Assembly (NCBI GenBank): GCA_036873755.1
Contig: JAVTVY010020243.1
Span: forward strand, 19,484 to 83,483
Length of the DNA: 64,000 nucleotides
Source of the DNA: Hanleya hanleyi
Taxonomy: Eukaryota; Mollusca; Polyplacophora; Lepidopleurida; Hanleyidae
Direction: 5' to 3'
Below are positions 22,319-32,784 of the stretch, one piece after another (positions within the stretch are counted from its first letter, which is position 1; the number at the start of each line of letters is the position of its first letter). Below the pieces are notes generated by a model that saw only the letters and a list, made by a program, of their open reading frames with translations, did not search any database and was not told where the DNA came from. The translations under genes and the position numbers were made by a program.

Positions 22319-23600
22319 ATCGATATGTCAGACGAAAACCGCAAGGCCTTAGGCCTTGTACACATGACGTAGATTTCCTTGACATACGGCCATTCACTAT
22401 TTCTACTCGGGTACGTTCATCGTCTTTAATACAAGCTTTTAAGAAAGCTAATGGCCGCTACAGACTTCCATAACTTTAGTCTCATTTGTCAAGGAAAACT
22501 TGGTCGTGTGTACCAGGATTAACGCTGAAATACCTCGCTGGACAAAGAACTGTAATGTTGCGAATGTCTTTTGCTACATGCAGTTAAACCAATAAACTGA
22601 TTGATCTTTTCACGCCTAAATCTCCAACCTTATAATAATAAGTCAATTACTAATCCAATACTATAATTAGTATTTGGTTTTAGGTCTCTAGGCCTCTGTT
22701 CTCCCACTGTTGTTGTTGTTAACAGAAATGGTCTAAACTGGCAGTCATAGATATTAGTCACCAGTCGCTTGATACTAGAACATGAAAGATATAATGAAAA
22801 AATCTTGAAGTACCTCTCTGAAAAAATCTTGAAGTACCTCTCTGAATGAACTAGTAATTTTTATATGTTGGGGATGAGTTGGGGGGGCTGGGGAACAGGA
22901 AAGCGTTCCTCCTGTACATTAAACTATCTGTGTGTTACAAACAATACAGGTAGCTTGAAAACAGGACCATTCAATCAATTGTTTGAAATTAAATGCACGT
23001 GGTGAAACTGGGACCCACTATTATCTTCAGCGGACTAAAACTGGCTGATGCCATTATGGATATAGGGGTTAAAGGCAGATGTTTCTTTCAAGAGCACATT
23101 CACATATGCTCCACCTAAGATCCTCGCACGAAATTTCTCTCGCAAATCACGCAAATAATGAATTAATGACATTCCATAAAGTATATAATTGTATATTAGA
23201 CACTATTACGCATATTATATTGTATTTGAGCATAGATTAGGCGTTCATGCATAATAAGAGCGTTTGATTTCAATAGTTCCTTTTCTGAAATGCGCATTTA
23301 TTAGCTAATATCTCTGCAAGGGTCTTAGACCCCTTTCACACAAAACTACCAAGTTAGTCGACAGTGTGTTATTACTTTTTGCAAATGAATCTTGCAGATT
23401 CAACAAGGCTTTTAAAACTTTATTAGTGAAATTGCTTGATATATTATGTTTATTAACATATAGGCGATATTGCGAAGTTAAATCTGCTCTAGCAATAAAA
23501 AGATGTATGGAAATTTGTCCTAGAATTTGCCGGATTGAGCCGTTTTTCTATACAACAAAAACAACAACAACAACAACACCAACAGTGGGTTAACAAAAGT
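22319..23600. other. No supported gene; small inverted and tandem repeats
   Basis: A weak foldback spans about 22345-22505 (tttccttgaca with tgtcaaggaaa; ggccttgtacaca with gtgtgtacc). A 23-base unit (aaaaaatcttgaagtacctc...) is tandemly duplicated at 22797-22845. A (CAA)n microsatellite lies at 23551-23582. Confidence 0.4.
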
Positions 23601-23750
23601 CTTAAGGGCAAGGGTGATGTGAGAGATTTTGTAATTTTTTTAGGTCAAAGTTTTCAAAAAGGCACTAAATTATCAAGCGCACAAAATTTCATGCCAACAG
23701 AAAAACACCATATTACAAATTGACCGAAAATATAGTGGATTTCTCAAAGT
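23601..23750. repeat. Relative of the loop segment of the 1.88 kb foldback
   Basis: ttcaaaaaggcactaaatt and gtggatttctc match, in reverse complement, the loop at 36674-36909. The same segment is present at 25757-25972. It is non-coding. Confidence 0.6.
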
Positions 23751-23751
23751 A

Positions 23752-24115
23752 AAAGGTGATGGTACGATAAGGCGGGATTTTGGCCCATACGTGGTGCTGT
23801 TGAAATCGAAAAAATAAAATGTCCTAAAAATAGTTATGTTTTAATGTAACGGCAAGAGAAAATATAAGTACACAATATGTGAAAGTTTCAGTGCGATTGC
23901 GTTATTATTATTGTTATCACATGAAACTGAAATCCACAGCTTGTGCTATTTCGTGAAAAAAAGGGTCTAAATCGAGTCCTTCAGACACGCATTTAGACGC
24001 GAAGGACCCCTTGGACCAAAACGCTATTTAACCTGGTGTTGTGTGGTAACATTATATCCCCACTGCTGGAAGATCTCTTTGGTCCAAGGAGTCCTTCATA
24101 CTAAAAAAAGGAAAG
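23752..24115. repeat. Partial copy of the foldback family found complete at 55226-55791
   Basis: gatggtacgataaggc, tacgtggtgc, tgaaatcgaaaaaa, gtaacggcaagagaaaa, acacaatatgtgaaag and gaaggaccccttggacc follow in the same order as at 55229-55500. The right arm is missing. Confidence 0.7.
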
Positions 24116-24184
24116 GTTATGATTCATAACGTTTGAAGTGTTTGTAGATTAAATTGACAAAATAGCCGGTTACAGTTGTTTGTA

Positions 24185-24275
24185 TGTCGTGGTGTGGTGG
24201 ATACGCACGTTGGATCACAAGCGCCTCGATATTTAGTTTTACCGAGTTCGAATCCCAGGAGGGCAATATGTGTGA
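24185..24275 (+). repeat. tRNA-like segment, probable SINE head or decayed tRNA copy
   Basis: It contains a B-box-like gagttcgaatcccagg at about 24246-24261 and an upstream A-box-like tggtggatacgc, spaced as in a tRNA. The acceptor and anticodon stems do not fold convincingly, so a functional tRNA is not claimed. Confidence 0.4.
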
Positions 24276-25389
24276 CGTCGACAAGTTATTTCAATTTTTC
24301 TCATTTTTGTAAAAAAAAATTCATTCAGTATATCTGAAATAAGATTTTATGCTATCAGTATGAATCAATTAAAAGTAAAATAAACATTGTTTATCGATGA
24401 CACTATACCGTGTGGACATTACGGGGTAGTCAAACGTTGAAATCGAACAATCAGTCGCTCCGTTGATTGACAGTTGCCGCCAAAGACAAGTTGTACATTG
24501 CATTGTGATTGACAGATGGAGAGAAGAAATGTACATTCCTATGAGTCGGCTGGCTGTGGGCAAAAACCTCGCCTTACAATACCATCTCCTTTGGAAATTG
24601 AATAACGTAGTGACTGTTTAACTCATTTTTTTTTTAAAATCTCATATATCCTGTCTACCCTTAAAACACTTGAAAACAATATCTATTTATTCCGAGCGTA
24701 GAAACAATTGATCACTGCGCATGATATACTGGCTTGCACAACCCAATGTCCCATGAACTACAGTATGAAATTAAATTGCATTTAAGAAATATAATGGAAT
24801 GTGTATAATTTTCCAATATTTCCGTACATTCCACTCAATAAAATATTATATATGCCTTTGATAAATTTTTATATGGAATGAACTATTCACCTCATGGGGA
24901 ATCTCGCCTTTTTCAACATTTTCAAGGCAAGAGTGAGCGGAGATGCAGTGCATTTAATGAGACATTGAATTTAATTGATTTTAGACGATACTAGCCAAGG
25001 GGTAAATTTCATGTAGAAAAGTTGTTCACTCCAATGTTTCTCGTGGCGAGGAAGCCAGACAAGCAAATGAAAAGTATAATTCAATGCTTTTCTTACTGGA
25101 TCGTTATATAACACCACACCACCTGTAGTCCTCTTATGATCAACACAGTCTGTTGCCACATCTCGTGTCACATGCAGATTCACTTGCCCATATATGGAAG
25201 CATTTAATTGCATAATTGATGAGTTTTACTACCCTTTATCTTGCGAAGCAAAGGTGAATCCCATGGTTATCTATCAACAACAACGTGCTTATCCCGAAAA
25301 CAAATCGCTGCTCAGAGCAAAATCTTTGTCATTCTGAAAGTCAAATGCTAATTTTGTAAGTTCACGCTCGAGTAAGAACCGTGATAAGG
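24276..25389. other. No supported gene
   Basis: It is AT-rich. The frames at 24369-24563 and 24971-25213 (both minus) have no recognisable motif. Confidence 0.35.
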
Positions 25390-25690
25390 TCGCTCGGGCC
25401 ACAATTTTCATAGCTGAGATCTACTCGATTATGCAGAACGTGAATGGTCAAGCCTGTGCCAAGGCTTACTTGGTCGTCGCGATCTTATCCTTCTGGGAAT
25501 AGAGTTGTGCATGCTATGCTATTGTTAGTAGACACTGCACGCCGTATTGGGGATATACAATTTGATTCTCTCGAAACAGCATTGTAACGGCGTTCGCTCT
25601 TCGTCGCATACCTGCAATTGAAGGTAAGCTTGTGAGGTTTGTGGCGAATATCTGGGCACCATAATTATTCCATAATCGCGGGATATATTA
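25390..25690. repeat. Large dispersed repeat, B block, fragment
   Basis: It contains gcgttcgctcttcgtcgcat followed by ttgaaggtaagctt (25594-25630) and tttgtggcgaatatctg. These are shared with the B blocks at 19.9, 54.5 and 61.8 kb. The left half is poorly conserved. Confidence 0.55.
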
Positions 25691-25756
25691 TACGGACAGT
25701 CAGCTGTGGTGTAAATTACATATCTATTATGCCTATTATTTGAACGATCCGTGGAT

Positions 25757-26508
25757 GAAGGGGGACCGGAGTGATTTTGACATTTTTGTTGAAATCTTCA
25801 AAAAAGGCACTAAATTTTCAAGTGCCGATTATTTCATCTCAGAAAGATAGAAAACAGAATTAAACACCTTGACTATTTCAATGACTTTGTGAAGCAAAAT
25901 TTATCAAAAAATGTAGTGGATTTCTCGAAGTAAAATTTGAAAATTGAAGAAATTTAGTGACTGTTTAAGGATCATGATCAGGATCTTTGACATTTTCGAA
26001 AAAATTTGCCAAGTCTAAATTTCCAAAAACGCCCCTCATCATTATCATGACCAAGTTTTATGACACAATGATACCATGATACCATGAGACAAAATGTATT
26101 TATTATTTTTTATGGGGGGGGGGGATGTTTTCAATACCTTTGTGAAGCAAAAATGAAACGAAATGATAAAGAATTTTCGGAAGCGACTTTCAGAAAATAA
26201 ATACTATAATAGGCCAGGAAAAGGATAAATAAAATGTCTCAACTAAGTTTTGGGGGTCCTACGAGCGAAATTATCCATTTCGCCTGGAGCACGTGGCCGT
26301 ACATACATTTTCGCTGAAATCTCGCCATTTTGCCTTCGACGTCACAAGGATATAAAGATAATTCAATAGAAAATAAACTATAGCAGATATCAAATTCAAA
26401 TTTTCCATAACTACACAGCAAGATACTAGCTACATATATGCAACTCAGTGTATGTAGCCACGACTGAGTTGCACATCCTCACTAGGACAAATGTCAGTAT
26501 CGTCCTTT
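25757..26508. repeat. Repeat R, copy 1, left part, interrupted by the DIRS element
   Basis: In reverse complement, 25757-25972 matches 36674-36909, 25973-26430 matches 37737-38172, and 26430-26508 matches about 35770-35854. The sequence stops exactly where the DIRS begins and resumes at 32785, giving a filled/empty pair with copy 2. Confidence 0.75.
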
Positions 26509-26526
26509 GTTTGTTGCCTAAGTCTT

Positions 26527-26711
26527 AAACCTGCTTTAATTAATGCCATTAATCCCTTATTAATTGCACAATCAAACGTAGAAAACGGAAGTTTAAAAGA
26601 AAAAGTTAACTCCCCTAGGAGAGAGTTGTCCGCCCCTAGGAGAGCTCTCCACTCAAATCCAGCGTGGTCACTATATAGGCGACTGTAGCCTCATTTCTCA
26701 TCCTCTTTCTC
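26527..26711 (+). repeat. Left inverted terminal repeat of the DIRS
   Basis: It is the reverse complement of 32560-32743 with a single one-base length difference in the run aactcccctagg/aactccctagg. It contains the tandem motif ctaggagag(ag) and a TATA-like ctatatagg at about 26671-26680, which could serve the promoter that must lie at this end. Confidence 0.92.
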
Positions 26712-26850
26712 TTGTTTGCTCGACCAGTGCACATCTAGGGAAGTATTCAGAGGCAATCTTACAACATTGGTTGTTGTTGTCTCGCTGGTGTAATATCCTT
26801 TATCAAGTCTTGTTTTTGTTATTCATTCGGAACTTACTTACTGTATTATT

Positions 26851-28920
26851 ATGTCTGAAGTTCCGACTGGTATTCCTTGTCGTACGTGCGGGAAAAATTT
26901 ATCCCCCTTAGACGCTCATACGGCTTGTTTATCTTGTAAAGATTTATGTTACCGGGCGTCCACGTGCGCGGAATGTGTATTATGGAATCCGGCGGCCTGG
27001 AAGAATTATGCCCAGGCCCGTCGGGCTTTTCTGTTACATGCTTGTGATGACTCGTCTTTGTCGGAGATCGACAGACGGGTCTTAGAGATTTCTTTAGTCA
27101 ATGATATGAAGTGTAATGAGGATCTTGACCGGGCTGGTCAAGATCCTCAGTCTCCCGTGTCAGTTTGTATACCTCCAAGCGGGACCGTCCTACACGATGA
27201 TAATTCCAGGTTGCTAGACAGCTTGACCCGGTCCGGAGTTTCATTGTCTAGGGTCGATCCAAATCCAGTTCCTTTGTTACGCTTAACAAAGGCCAGGTCG
27301 GTCAAGCCTGGCCAGTCTATTGTTCCCGTCGAACAAAAGGAATCTTCACCCCAGGTTATTTCTCCTTTACCCATTGGTTCTCCACATGTACCTGTTAGTA
27401 GGAAGAAATCAAAGAAACGACGTAGAGTGTCAATTTCTCCTTTACGGGTTAAGACTAGACATAGTTTTCCTAATGCTGAAAAATCTATGGAAGCCTGTTC
27501 GGTCCTACCATTAAGTGTTCAGGTTGCGGGCTTACGAACATCAATCCCCGCAATTGTTGATTCTTCACATCGTCGTTCACATACTGCTACACGACACTCA
27601 GGTTCACATTACCATTCACGTTCTCGTACACAACGCTCGGGTTCACCACCTCATCGTTTGTTTTCACCTGTTCGTGATTCTGTTACCTCGGTTCGACGAT
27701 CTCGTTCTCCGATCCGTAGTTCTCGTCCACCGGTTCATTTTGGTACTAATTTACGGCGCTCCCGTTCCCCGGTACGCCGTTCTCGTACGTCGACAGTTCA
27801 TTCTCCTGATCCTGCTCACCGTTTCCCTAGGGTTTCGGCTTCCTCTGATCAAGATTACCATGTTCATTATCAACGAGCCCCTGTCCTTGATCATTTGGTG
27901 GATCATGATTTATCGTCTTGTTCTCCGTCTCCGGTTTCGTCGAGTGAGTCGGATGATTCTTCTTCCTCTCGGGTGAGTATCAAAGATACGTCGAAGATGG
28001 ATCATTTGCTTAATATGCAGGCGCTTTTAGCGTTGGTTCCGGATATGCCCGTCCCTTCGAAGATTGGTTCTTCTAGTGATAAGTGCCGGACAGCTGCGGA
28101 TTCTGCATTGGCTGCTCCCAAGCCGGATATTCCTCGTTCATGTGCTCCGTCACCAGCATGGGCAGATTATTTAGACAAATTTGATCGTCAATTACAAGAT
28201 GACAATAAATTTAAGAAGCCTCGTTTCCGAGTTTCCCATTCTCTTCATGATAACGTGTTACCTGAAACAGCACCCAAGCGTGATCGAGATTTATCTCAGG
28301 TTTCTAAATCACTTAAGTCGACTCCACTTGAATTCTATACCAAGTTGGTGGAGAATATCCAAGAGATGTTATTGGCAATCCAACGTGCTTCCTCAGTCTC
28401 TGATTGGTTTTTGTTAGCTTCTTCGCGGATTGCCTTGGACCCTGAGTTACGCCGGGATGATGGATCGACTTCTTTGTCTGCGGGTCGTGTGGCTTATTTG
28501 CGGGGTTTCATTGAAACCCTAGTGCAGGCTAATCATCAAGTTATTGAGGCCACTTCTTTTTCATACGTTTCGCTTCTCCAAGCGCAACGCAACGCCTTAC
28601 TTAAGGCTGTCAAGCCGGACGTCTCCTTCATGGTTAAGGATTTTCTGCTTCATCAACCATTAGCTTCCAGCGCCATTTTCAACAATTCTATTGAGTCCGT
28701 TGTACCTGTCATCCGCGAGGAACGTACTGCGCGTTTGATTGGGGCTGTTGCTCGGGGTGGTTCGTCGGATCGTCGCTCGAAACGGGGTCGTAACTCCTCT
28801 TCCACCCAACAAGATGGCGGTGCTCGGGGGAGGTTTCGGGGTATTGACAAACCTCCACGCCGAGGTCGCCGCTCCTTTCGTGGTAAATCAACCAAGAGGG
28901 GCGGTCGTTCCAGTAAATGA
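26851..28920 (+). CDS. DIRS ORF1, gag-like protein (689 aa)
   Basis: This is the first long frame after the left terminal repeat; ATG at 26851. The N terminus (residues ~10-50) has regularly spaced cysteines (CRTC, CLSC, C, CAEC), as in zinc-binding N termini of DIRS ORF1 proteins. Residues ~225-330 are rich in RS/SR dipeptides. The centre carries a moderately conserved helical region (about 490-620). The C terminus is Arg/Gly-rich (RGRFRG, RRGRRSFRGK), suiting RNA binding. In the family this product is thought to package the element RNA. Its last 182 bases overlap the next ORF in another frame. The frame is intact. Confidence 0.8.
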   Translation: MSEVPTGIPCRTCGKNLSPLDAHTACLSCKDLCYRASTCAECVLWNPAAWKNYAQARRAFLLHACDDSSLSEIDRRVLEISLVNDMKCNEDLDRAGQDPQSPVSVCIPPSGTVLHDDNSRLLDSLTRSGVSLSRVDPNPVPLLRLTKARSVKPGQSIVPVEQKESSPQVISPLPIGSPHVPVSRKKSKKRRRVSISPLRVKTRHSFPNAEKSMEACSVLPLSVQVAGLRTSIPAIVDSSHRRSHTATRHSGSHYHSRSRTQRSGSPPHRLFSPVRDSVTSVRRSRSPIRSSRPPVHFGTNLRRSRSPVRRSRTSTVHSPDPAHRFPRVSASSDQDYHVHYQRAPVLDHLVDHDLSSCSPSPVSSSESDDSSSSRVSIKDTSKMDHLLNMQALLALVPDMPVPSKIGSSSDKCRTAADSALAAPKPDIPRSCAPSPAWADYLDKFDRQLQDDNKFKKPRFRVSHSLHDNVLPETAPKRDRDLSQVSKSLKSTPLEFYTKLVENIQEMLLAIQRASSVSDWFLLASSRIALDPELRRDDGSTSLSAGRVAYLRGFIETLVQANHQVIEATSFSYVSLLQAQRNALLKAVKPDVSFMVKDFLLHQPLASSAIFNNSIESVVPVIREERTARLIGAVARGGSSDRRSKRGRNSSSTQQDGGARGRFRGIDKPPRRGRRSFRGKSTKRGGRSSK

Positions 28921-30970
28921 CTATCGAGTTCCCGGATCAGATCAAGTCGAAGTTTTGCAGCCTCCTCCTTTCCGGTCGTTCTATCATCATGTTGTGGGCG
29001 GCCGCCTTCAGTACTTCATAGACAATTGGCGCCTCATCACCGACGACACCTGGATTTTGAGAGTTTTGGAGCGCGGCTTCCTGTTCACTTTTCGTTCCCT
29101 TCCCAAACTTATCGTTTGGCCACGCCCATCCCGCCTACCAGTCTCCGCGAGTCACGTACAGACTCTTCTGTCTTCAGTCAACACGCTCATCGAGAAGGGA
29201 GCGGTCAGAGAGTTACCGCCGACAGAGGACAGTTTTGGGTTTTACAGCCACGTGTTTCTGGTTCCCAAGAAAGACTCGCCCCAGATGCGGATGGTGATCG
29301 ATCTAAAAGTGTTAAACAAGTTTCATCTCGCCCTCCCCCCTCATTTCAAGATGCCGACTGTTTCATCGATTCGGGCCCGTGTACATCTTCGGGATTGGCT
29401 GGCCTCAGTCGATCTGCAGGACGCGTATCTTCATGTTCCAATTCATCCTCGTCATCGCCGTTATCTCCGCTTCGTCGTCAACGAACGTCGTTTCGAATGG
29501 CAGGTTCTCCCATTCGGGGTTAACATAGCCCCTTGGCTGTTTACCCGCATTACCTCACCGGTCATGGCTTTTCTACACCTGCGGGGTATTCAGATAGAGG
29601 TTTATATAGACGACATCCTCCTATGGGCAGCGGACGAGTCCCGTCTCAACATGCAAGTCCAGTTCACACTTCTGGTCTTACGTCATCTAGGATTCATCCC
29701 TCATCCTCTCAAGTCAGAGTTGGTCCCGGCTCAAGTTCGCCGTTACATCGGCGCAGTGTTCGATACTCATCATCAACTGGTGTATCCTCCGGAAGATCGT
29801 TGGGACAAAATTCAGCTGTTGATCCGAAAGTTTTTGTCATCAACGTCACGGACACGTCAACAGTGGCAAAGTTTGGTAGGTTTGCTCACTTCCACTCAGG
29901 ACCTAACTCATTATGGCCGACTACAGGTGCGTCCACTACAGTATCATCTGTATCCTTACCTACAGACACCTTCCATCAATCCAGCGGTGCCGGTATTGAC
30001 GTCTCTTCATCCATATCTGATCTGGTGGCAATCCCGGCTCAACGTCATGCAGGGCGTTCCATTCCGTTTTCCGGCTCCGAGTCATCATCTGTACACCGAT
30101 GCGTCCGAGACCGGTTGGGGTGCCCATCTGGACGAATTAGTAGTATCCGGCAGATGGTCAACGTTGGATGCCAGTCTTCACATCAACCTTCTGGAGATGA
30201 AGGCAGTCATTCTGGCGGTGCAACATTGGAGTCATCGTCTCATGTACTCGTCTCTTCTCATTGCGACGGACAATTCCACAGTGATTGCTCACATCAACAA
30301 GTTGGGAACAACACGCTCGCTTCCAATGTTTCGCCTTGTGTGGGATCTCTACGAGTGGACTCGTTGTCATCACATCCATCTACACGCCCGCCATGTTCCG
30401 GGCCGGCTCAATGTCTTAGCGGACAGCTTATCACGTCCGGACACCGTTCTTCAGACCGAGTGGCAACTTCATCCGGAGGTGTTCCAGCAGATCTCCTTCA
30501 TCTGGGAGTCGCCGCTGATCGATCTGTTTGCTACGAGAAACAACGCCCAATTGACCCTGTTTGTCAGTCCGATTCGGGATCCTCAAGCCTTCGACATCGA
30601 CGCCCTGTCAATCAATTGGGACAACTTCCTGGCTTATGCATACCCGCCGATCGCCCTAATTCTGGAAGTACTTCAGAAGATTACCCGTCACGACTGCATC
30701 ATTCTACTCGTAGTCCCGTGGTGGCCTCGGCGACAGTGGTTTCCGGTATTGCTCCCGCTTCTCACCGCCCCGCCACGTCGTTTGCCAGTGTGGCCCGACC
30801 TGTTACGTCAACCGCACGGGATATTTCATCACAACCCTCGGTGGCTCAACCTACACGTTTGCAGACTATCCAGAATGCACTCGCAGTCCAGGGATTTTCA
30901 GCAGAGGTTGCACGAACGATGGTTTCAGCCAATCGATCTTCCACATCGCAGCTCTATCAGTGTGCTCTGA
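28739..30970 (+). CDS. DIRS ORF2, reverse transcriptase - RNase H - methyltransferase-like (743 aa)
   Basis: Reverse transcriptase spans roughly residues 150-350: VFLVPKKDS, motif A VDLQDAY (224-230), motif B VLPFGVNIAPW, motif C YIDD (289-292). RNase H follows with D454 (YTDAS), E486 (INLLEM), D511 (ATDNS) and D562 (VLADSLSR), so its four catalytic acids are all present. Residues ~592-670 (IDLFATR ... WPRRQWFPVLL) match the DAM/methyltransferase-like domain found after RNase H in DIRS elements. It begins inside the end of ORF1 and runs into the recombinase region, so expression probably needs reinitiation or frameshifting. The true N terminus is uncertain. The enzyme copies element RNA into DNA. 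The frame is intact and looks functional. Confidence 0.92.
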   Translation: MGLLLGVVRRIVARNGVVTPLPPNKMAVLGGGFGVLTNLHAEVAAPFVVNQPRGAVVPVNDYRVPGSDQVEVLQPPPFRSFYHHVVGGRLQYFIDNWRLITDDTWILRVLERGFLFTFRSLPKLIVWPRPSRLPVSASHVQTLLSSVNTLIEKGAVRELPPTEDSFGFYSHVFLVPKKDSPQMRMVIDLKVLNKFHLALPPHFKMPTVSSIRARVHLRDWLASVDLQDAYLHVPIHPRHRRYLRFVVNERRFEWQVLPFGVNIAPWLFTRITSPVMAFLHLRGIQIEVYIDDILLWAADESRLNMQVQFTLLVLRHLGFIPHPLKSELVPAQVRRYIGAVFDTHHQLVYPPEDRWDKIQLLIRKFLSSTSRTRQQWQSLVGLLTSTQDLTHYGRLQVRPLQYHLYPYLQTPSINPAVPVLTSLHPYLIWWQSRLNVMQGVPFRFPAPSHHLYTDASETGWGAHLDELVVSGRWSTLDASLHINLLEMKAVILAVQHWSHRLMYSSLLIATDNSTVIAHINKLGTTRSLPMFRLVWDLYEWTRCHHIHLHARHVPGRLNVLADSLSRPDTVLQTEWQLHPEVFQQISFIWESPLIDLFATRNNAQLTLFVSPIRDPQAFDIDALSINWDNFLAYAYPPIALILEVLQKITRHDCIILLVVPWWPRRQWFPVLLPLLTAPPRRLPVWPDLLRQPHGIFHHNPRWLNLHVCRLSRMHSQSRDFQQRLHERWFQPIDLPHRSSISVL

Positions 30971-31642
30971 TTCGTCCGCCCTTTGAACCTTTGGAATCCG
31001 CCTCTATTAAAGCTGTGTCTTATAAGACCGCCTTTTTGGCGGCGTTTGCTTTAGCGTCTAGAGTATCTGAACTTCATGCTCTCGAAAGATCTTCTATGAC
31101 CTGGACGGCGGATTGGTCTCGCATTTCTTTTCGGCCCATTCCTGAATTTATTGCCAAAAATGAGTCTGTGCGTTCAGGTCCGTGCGCTCAACGATCGTAC
31201 TCCATTCCGGCGTTGTCAGACTTTGTACATGGGCTCGAAGACGACCTCCTGTTATGCCCGGTCCGGGCTATTCGCCACTATCTTACTCGTACCGACTCCG
31301 CTCGCGGCTCTCGGCGCCTGTTATTTCTGTCTCTTCGGCCTTCGGCTTTGCGTGATATTACCAAAAATACCATCGCCGCGTGGTTGAAGAAAACCATTAA
31401 ATGGTCTTATCAATTGGCCATAGACGCTCCCCCTCTGTTGTCGAATGCCTCTTCTCATGAGATTCGCGCCATTGCCTCGTCATGGCCATTATGGAAGAAT
31501 TTGTCCCTCCATGACATTGTCCAATCTGACGACATTGACGAACTCCACGTTCACCAACTTCTATCTGAGAGATATGTCAGTCCAGGCAGAAGGGATATCC
31601 ACGTTTGGGCCGTTAATAGCGGCCCAGCACGTGGTCAACTAA
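30784..31642 (+). pseudogene. DIRS tyrosine recombinase, internally deleted and frameshifted
   Basis: The frame is open from 29533 to 31677, but only the part after ~30784 looks like recombinase; upstream it merely shadows ORF2. The core-binding domain starts with QGFSAEVAR and NRSSTSQLY, then jumps at about 30960 to RPPFEPLESAS. In related elements roughly a hundred residues normally lie between these, so an internal deletion is inferred. The catalytic domain has the first Arg in ASRVSEL (codon 31059) and the H-x-x-R motif (HEIR, 31456-31467). The tyrosine motif FYLRDMS (Tyr codon 31562-31564) lies in the next frame, ending at 31642, so a one-base shift falls near 31530-31550. In the family this enzyme inserts the circular DNA copy. 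This copy is probably inactive. Confidence 0.82.
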
Positions 31643-31679
31643 TTTCCAAAAAAGGGGGGGGGGGGGCGGCAGTTTGAAT

Positions 31680-32401
31680 CATCACAGCAAATCTGCAAAT
31701 TGCTGTATCATCTCATCTCATTCATACTATTGGTCCACAATTGATTGATCTCATATGGAAGGAAGAAATAAGTCAGATGGACGACCTTGGATCCTCTATA
31801 GAGATGTCAGACACTGTATCATCACCCTAAGATGTATGTATCCATGGTGAGTGTGATCTTTACCTTAACTGCGGTTTTTGATTGTGTCCTTCAGGTTGAA
31901 TCTGACGTCCTTCTCAATGATCTCAGCGCCGTCTTCTGCACTCAACTCCCTAAATGCTGGTTGGATGGAAGACGATTGTGGACTGAGAGTGGTGTGACTT
32001 GGCGATCACTAGGCCCGGACCAGTTCGACTTCACCCGGTCTTAGGAACAGCCAAGATAAATAAGCCTTACCAAGTAGACCAACATTTCATTTCGCTGAGG
32101 TCCTCTCTTGGTATAGACGGCTTCCCCGAGTGGACCTATAGTCTCTCCGCCTGTGTACTACTCGGGGGGGAAACTAATAATTTCCACACCACAAACACAG
32201 CTACATGGCTGTGAACAATCAAAGATAAGTACATCAGTATCTTATTCACATGTTTAACCTTTTTATGTTGATAACCAAGGTTTCATTTGTTGATTATGGA
32301 TTGTTCATGATATGCCCATGTTTTCTGTGTCATTCCAGCGGTCACTTAGCCTACTTTGATATACTACAAGACCGAGGTTCCCACCTCCGTATGTTGGTAC
32401 T
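31680..32401 (+). other. DIRS 3' untranslated region
   Basis: It lies between the recombinase and the internal complementary region. A run of twelve G begins near 31653, at the end of the open frame. Short frames (31832-32214) show no domain. No other structure was found. Confidence 0.5.
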
Positions 32402-32498
32402 ATGGCATTAATTAAAGCAGGTTTAAGACTTAGGCAACAAACATCAAACATTTATAGACAATGTTTCTGTCTGTAACTAAGTCAAACCTGCTTTAATT
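32402..32498 (+). repeat. DIRS internal complementary region
   Basis: The first 41 bases are the exact reverse complement of the element's left end (26509-26549). The next ~56 are the reverse complement of its right end (32729-32784) with one mismatch. It therefore spells the joined ends of a circular form. In DIRS-1 this region is proposed to template completion of the ends and circle formation. Confidence 0.92.
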
Positions 32499-32559
32499 TA
32501 ATGTGCCCACCCTTCCGTCCCCTCGTACCGCGGCCTTGTTTCACTACTGGTCTCGGTTT

Positions 32560-32743
32560 GAGAAAGAGGATGAGAAATGAGGCTACAGTCGCCTATATAG
32601 TGACCACGCTGGATTTGAGTGGAGAGCTCTCCTAGGGGCGGACAACTCTCTCCTAGGGAGTTAACTTTTTCTTTTAAACTTCCGTTTTCTACGTTTGATT
32701 GTGCAATTAATAAGGGATTAATGGCATTAATTAAAGCAGGTTT
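32560..32743 (-). repeat. Right inverted terminal repeat of the DIRS
   Basis: Complement of 26527-26711, with one indel. It is followed by a 41-base right-end extension (32744-32784) that has no partner at the left end but is present in the internal complementary region. Confidence 0.92.
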
Positions 32744-32784
32744 GACTTAGTTACAAACAGAAACATTGTCTATAAATGTTTGAT

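Larger units (their letters stand above)
26509..32784 (+). mobile_element. DIRS-type tyrosine-recombinase retrotransposon, full-length structure
   Basis: About 6.28 kb. Components: ~185 bp inverted terminal repeats with short unequal terminal extensions, a gag-like ORF, an overlapping RT-RNase H-methyltransferase-like ORF, a tyrosine recombinase region, and an internal complementary region near the right end. The boundaries come from two independent comparisons: the internal complementary region equals right end joined to left end, and repeat R copy 2 provides the uninterrupted target. There is no integrase, no protease and no clear target duplication, as expected for DIRS elements, which integrate through a circular intermediate using a tyrosine recombinase. 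The two terminal repeats differ by one base, so the insertion looks recent, although the recombinase is damaged. Confidence 0.92.

Noticed and set aside
24185..24275. Functional tRNA gene
   Set aside because: A B box is present, but acceptor and anticodon stems do not pair well; a SINE head or decayed copy is more likely.
29533..30783. Long frame upstream of the recombinase as a separate protein
   Set aside because: It overlaps the RT-RNase H frame, is Ser-rich without domains, and behaves as a shadow of ORF2; only its 3' part resembles recombinase.
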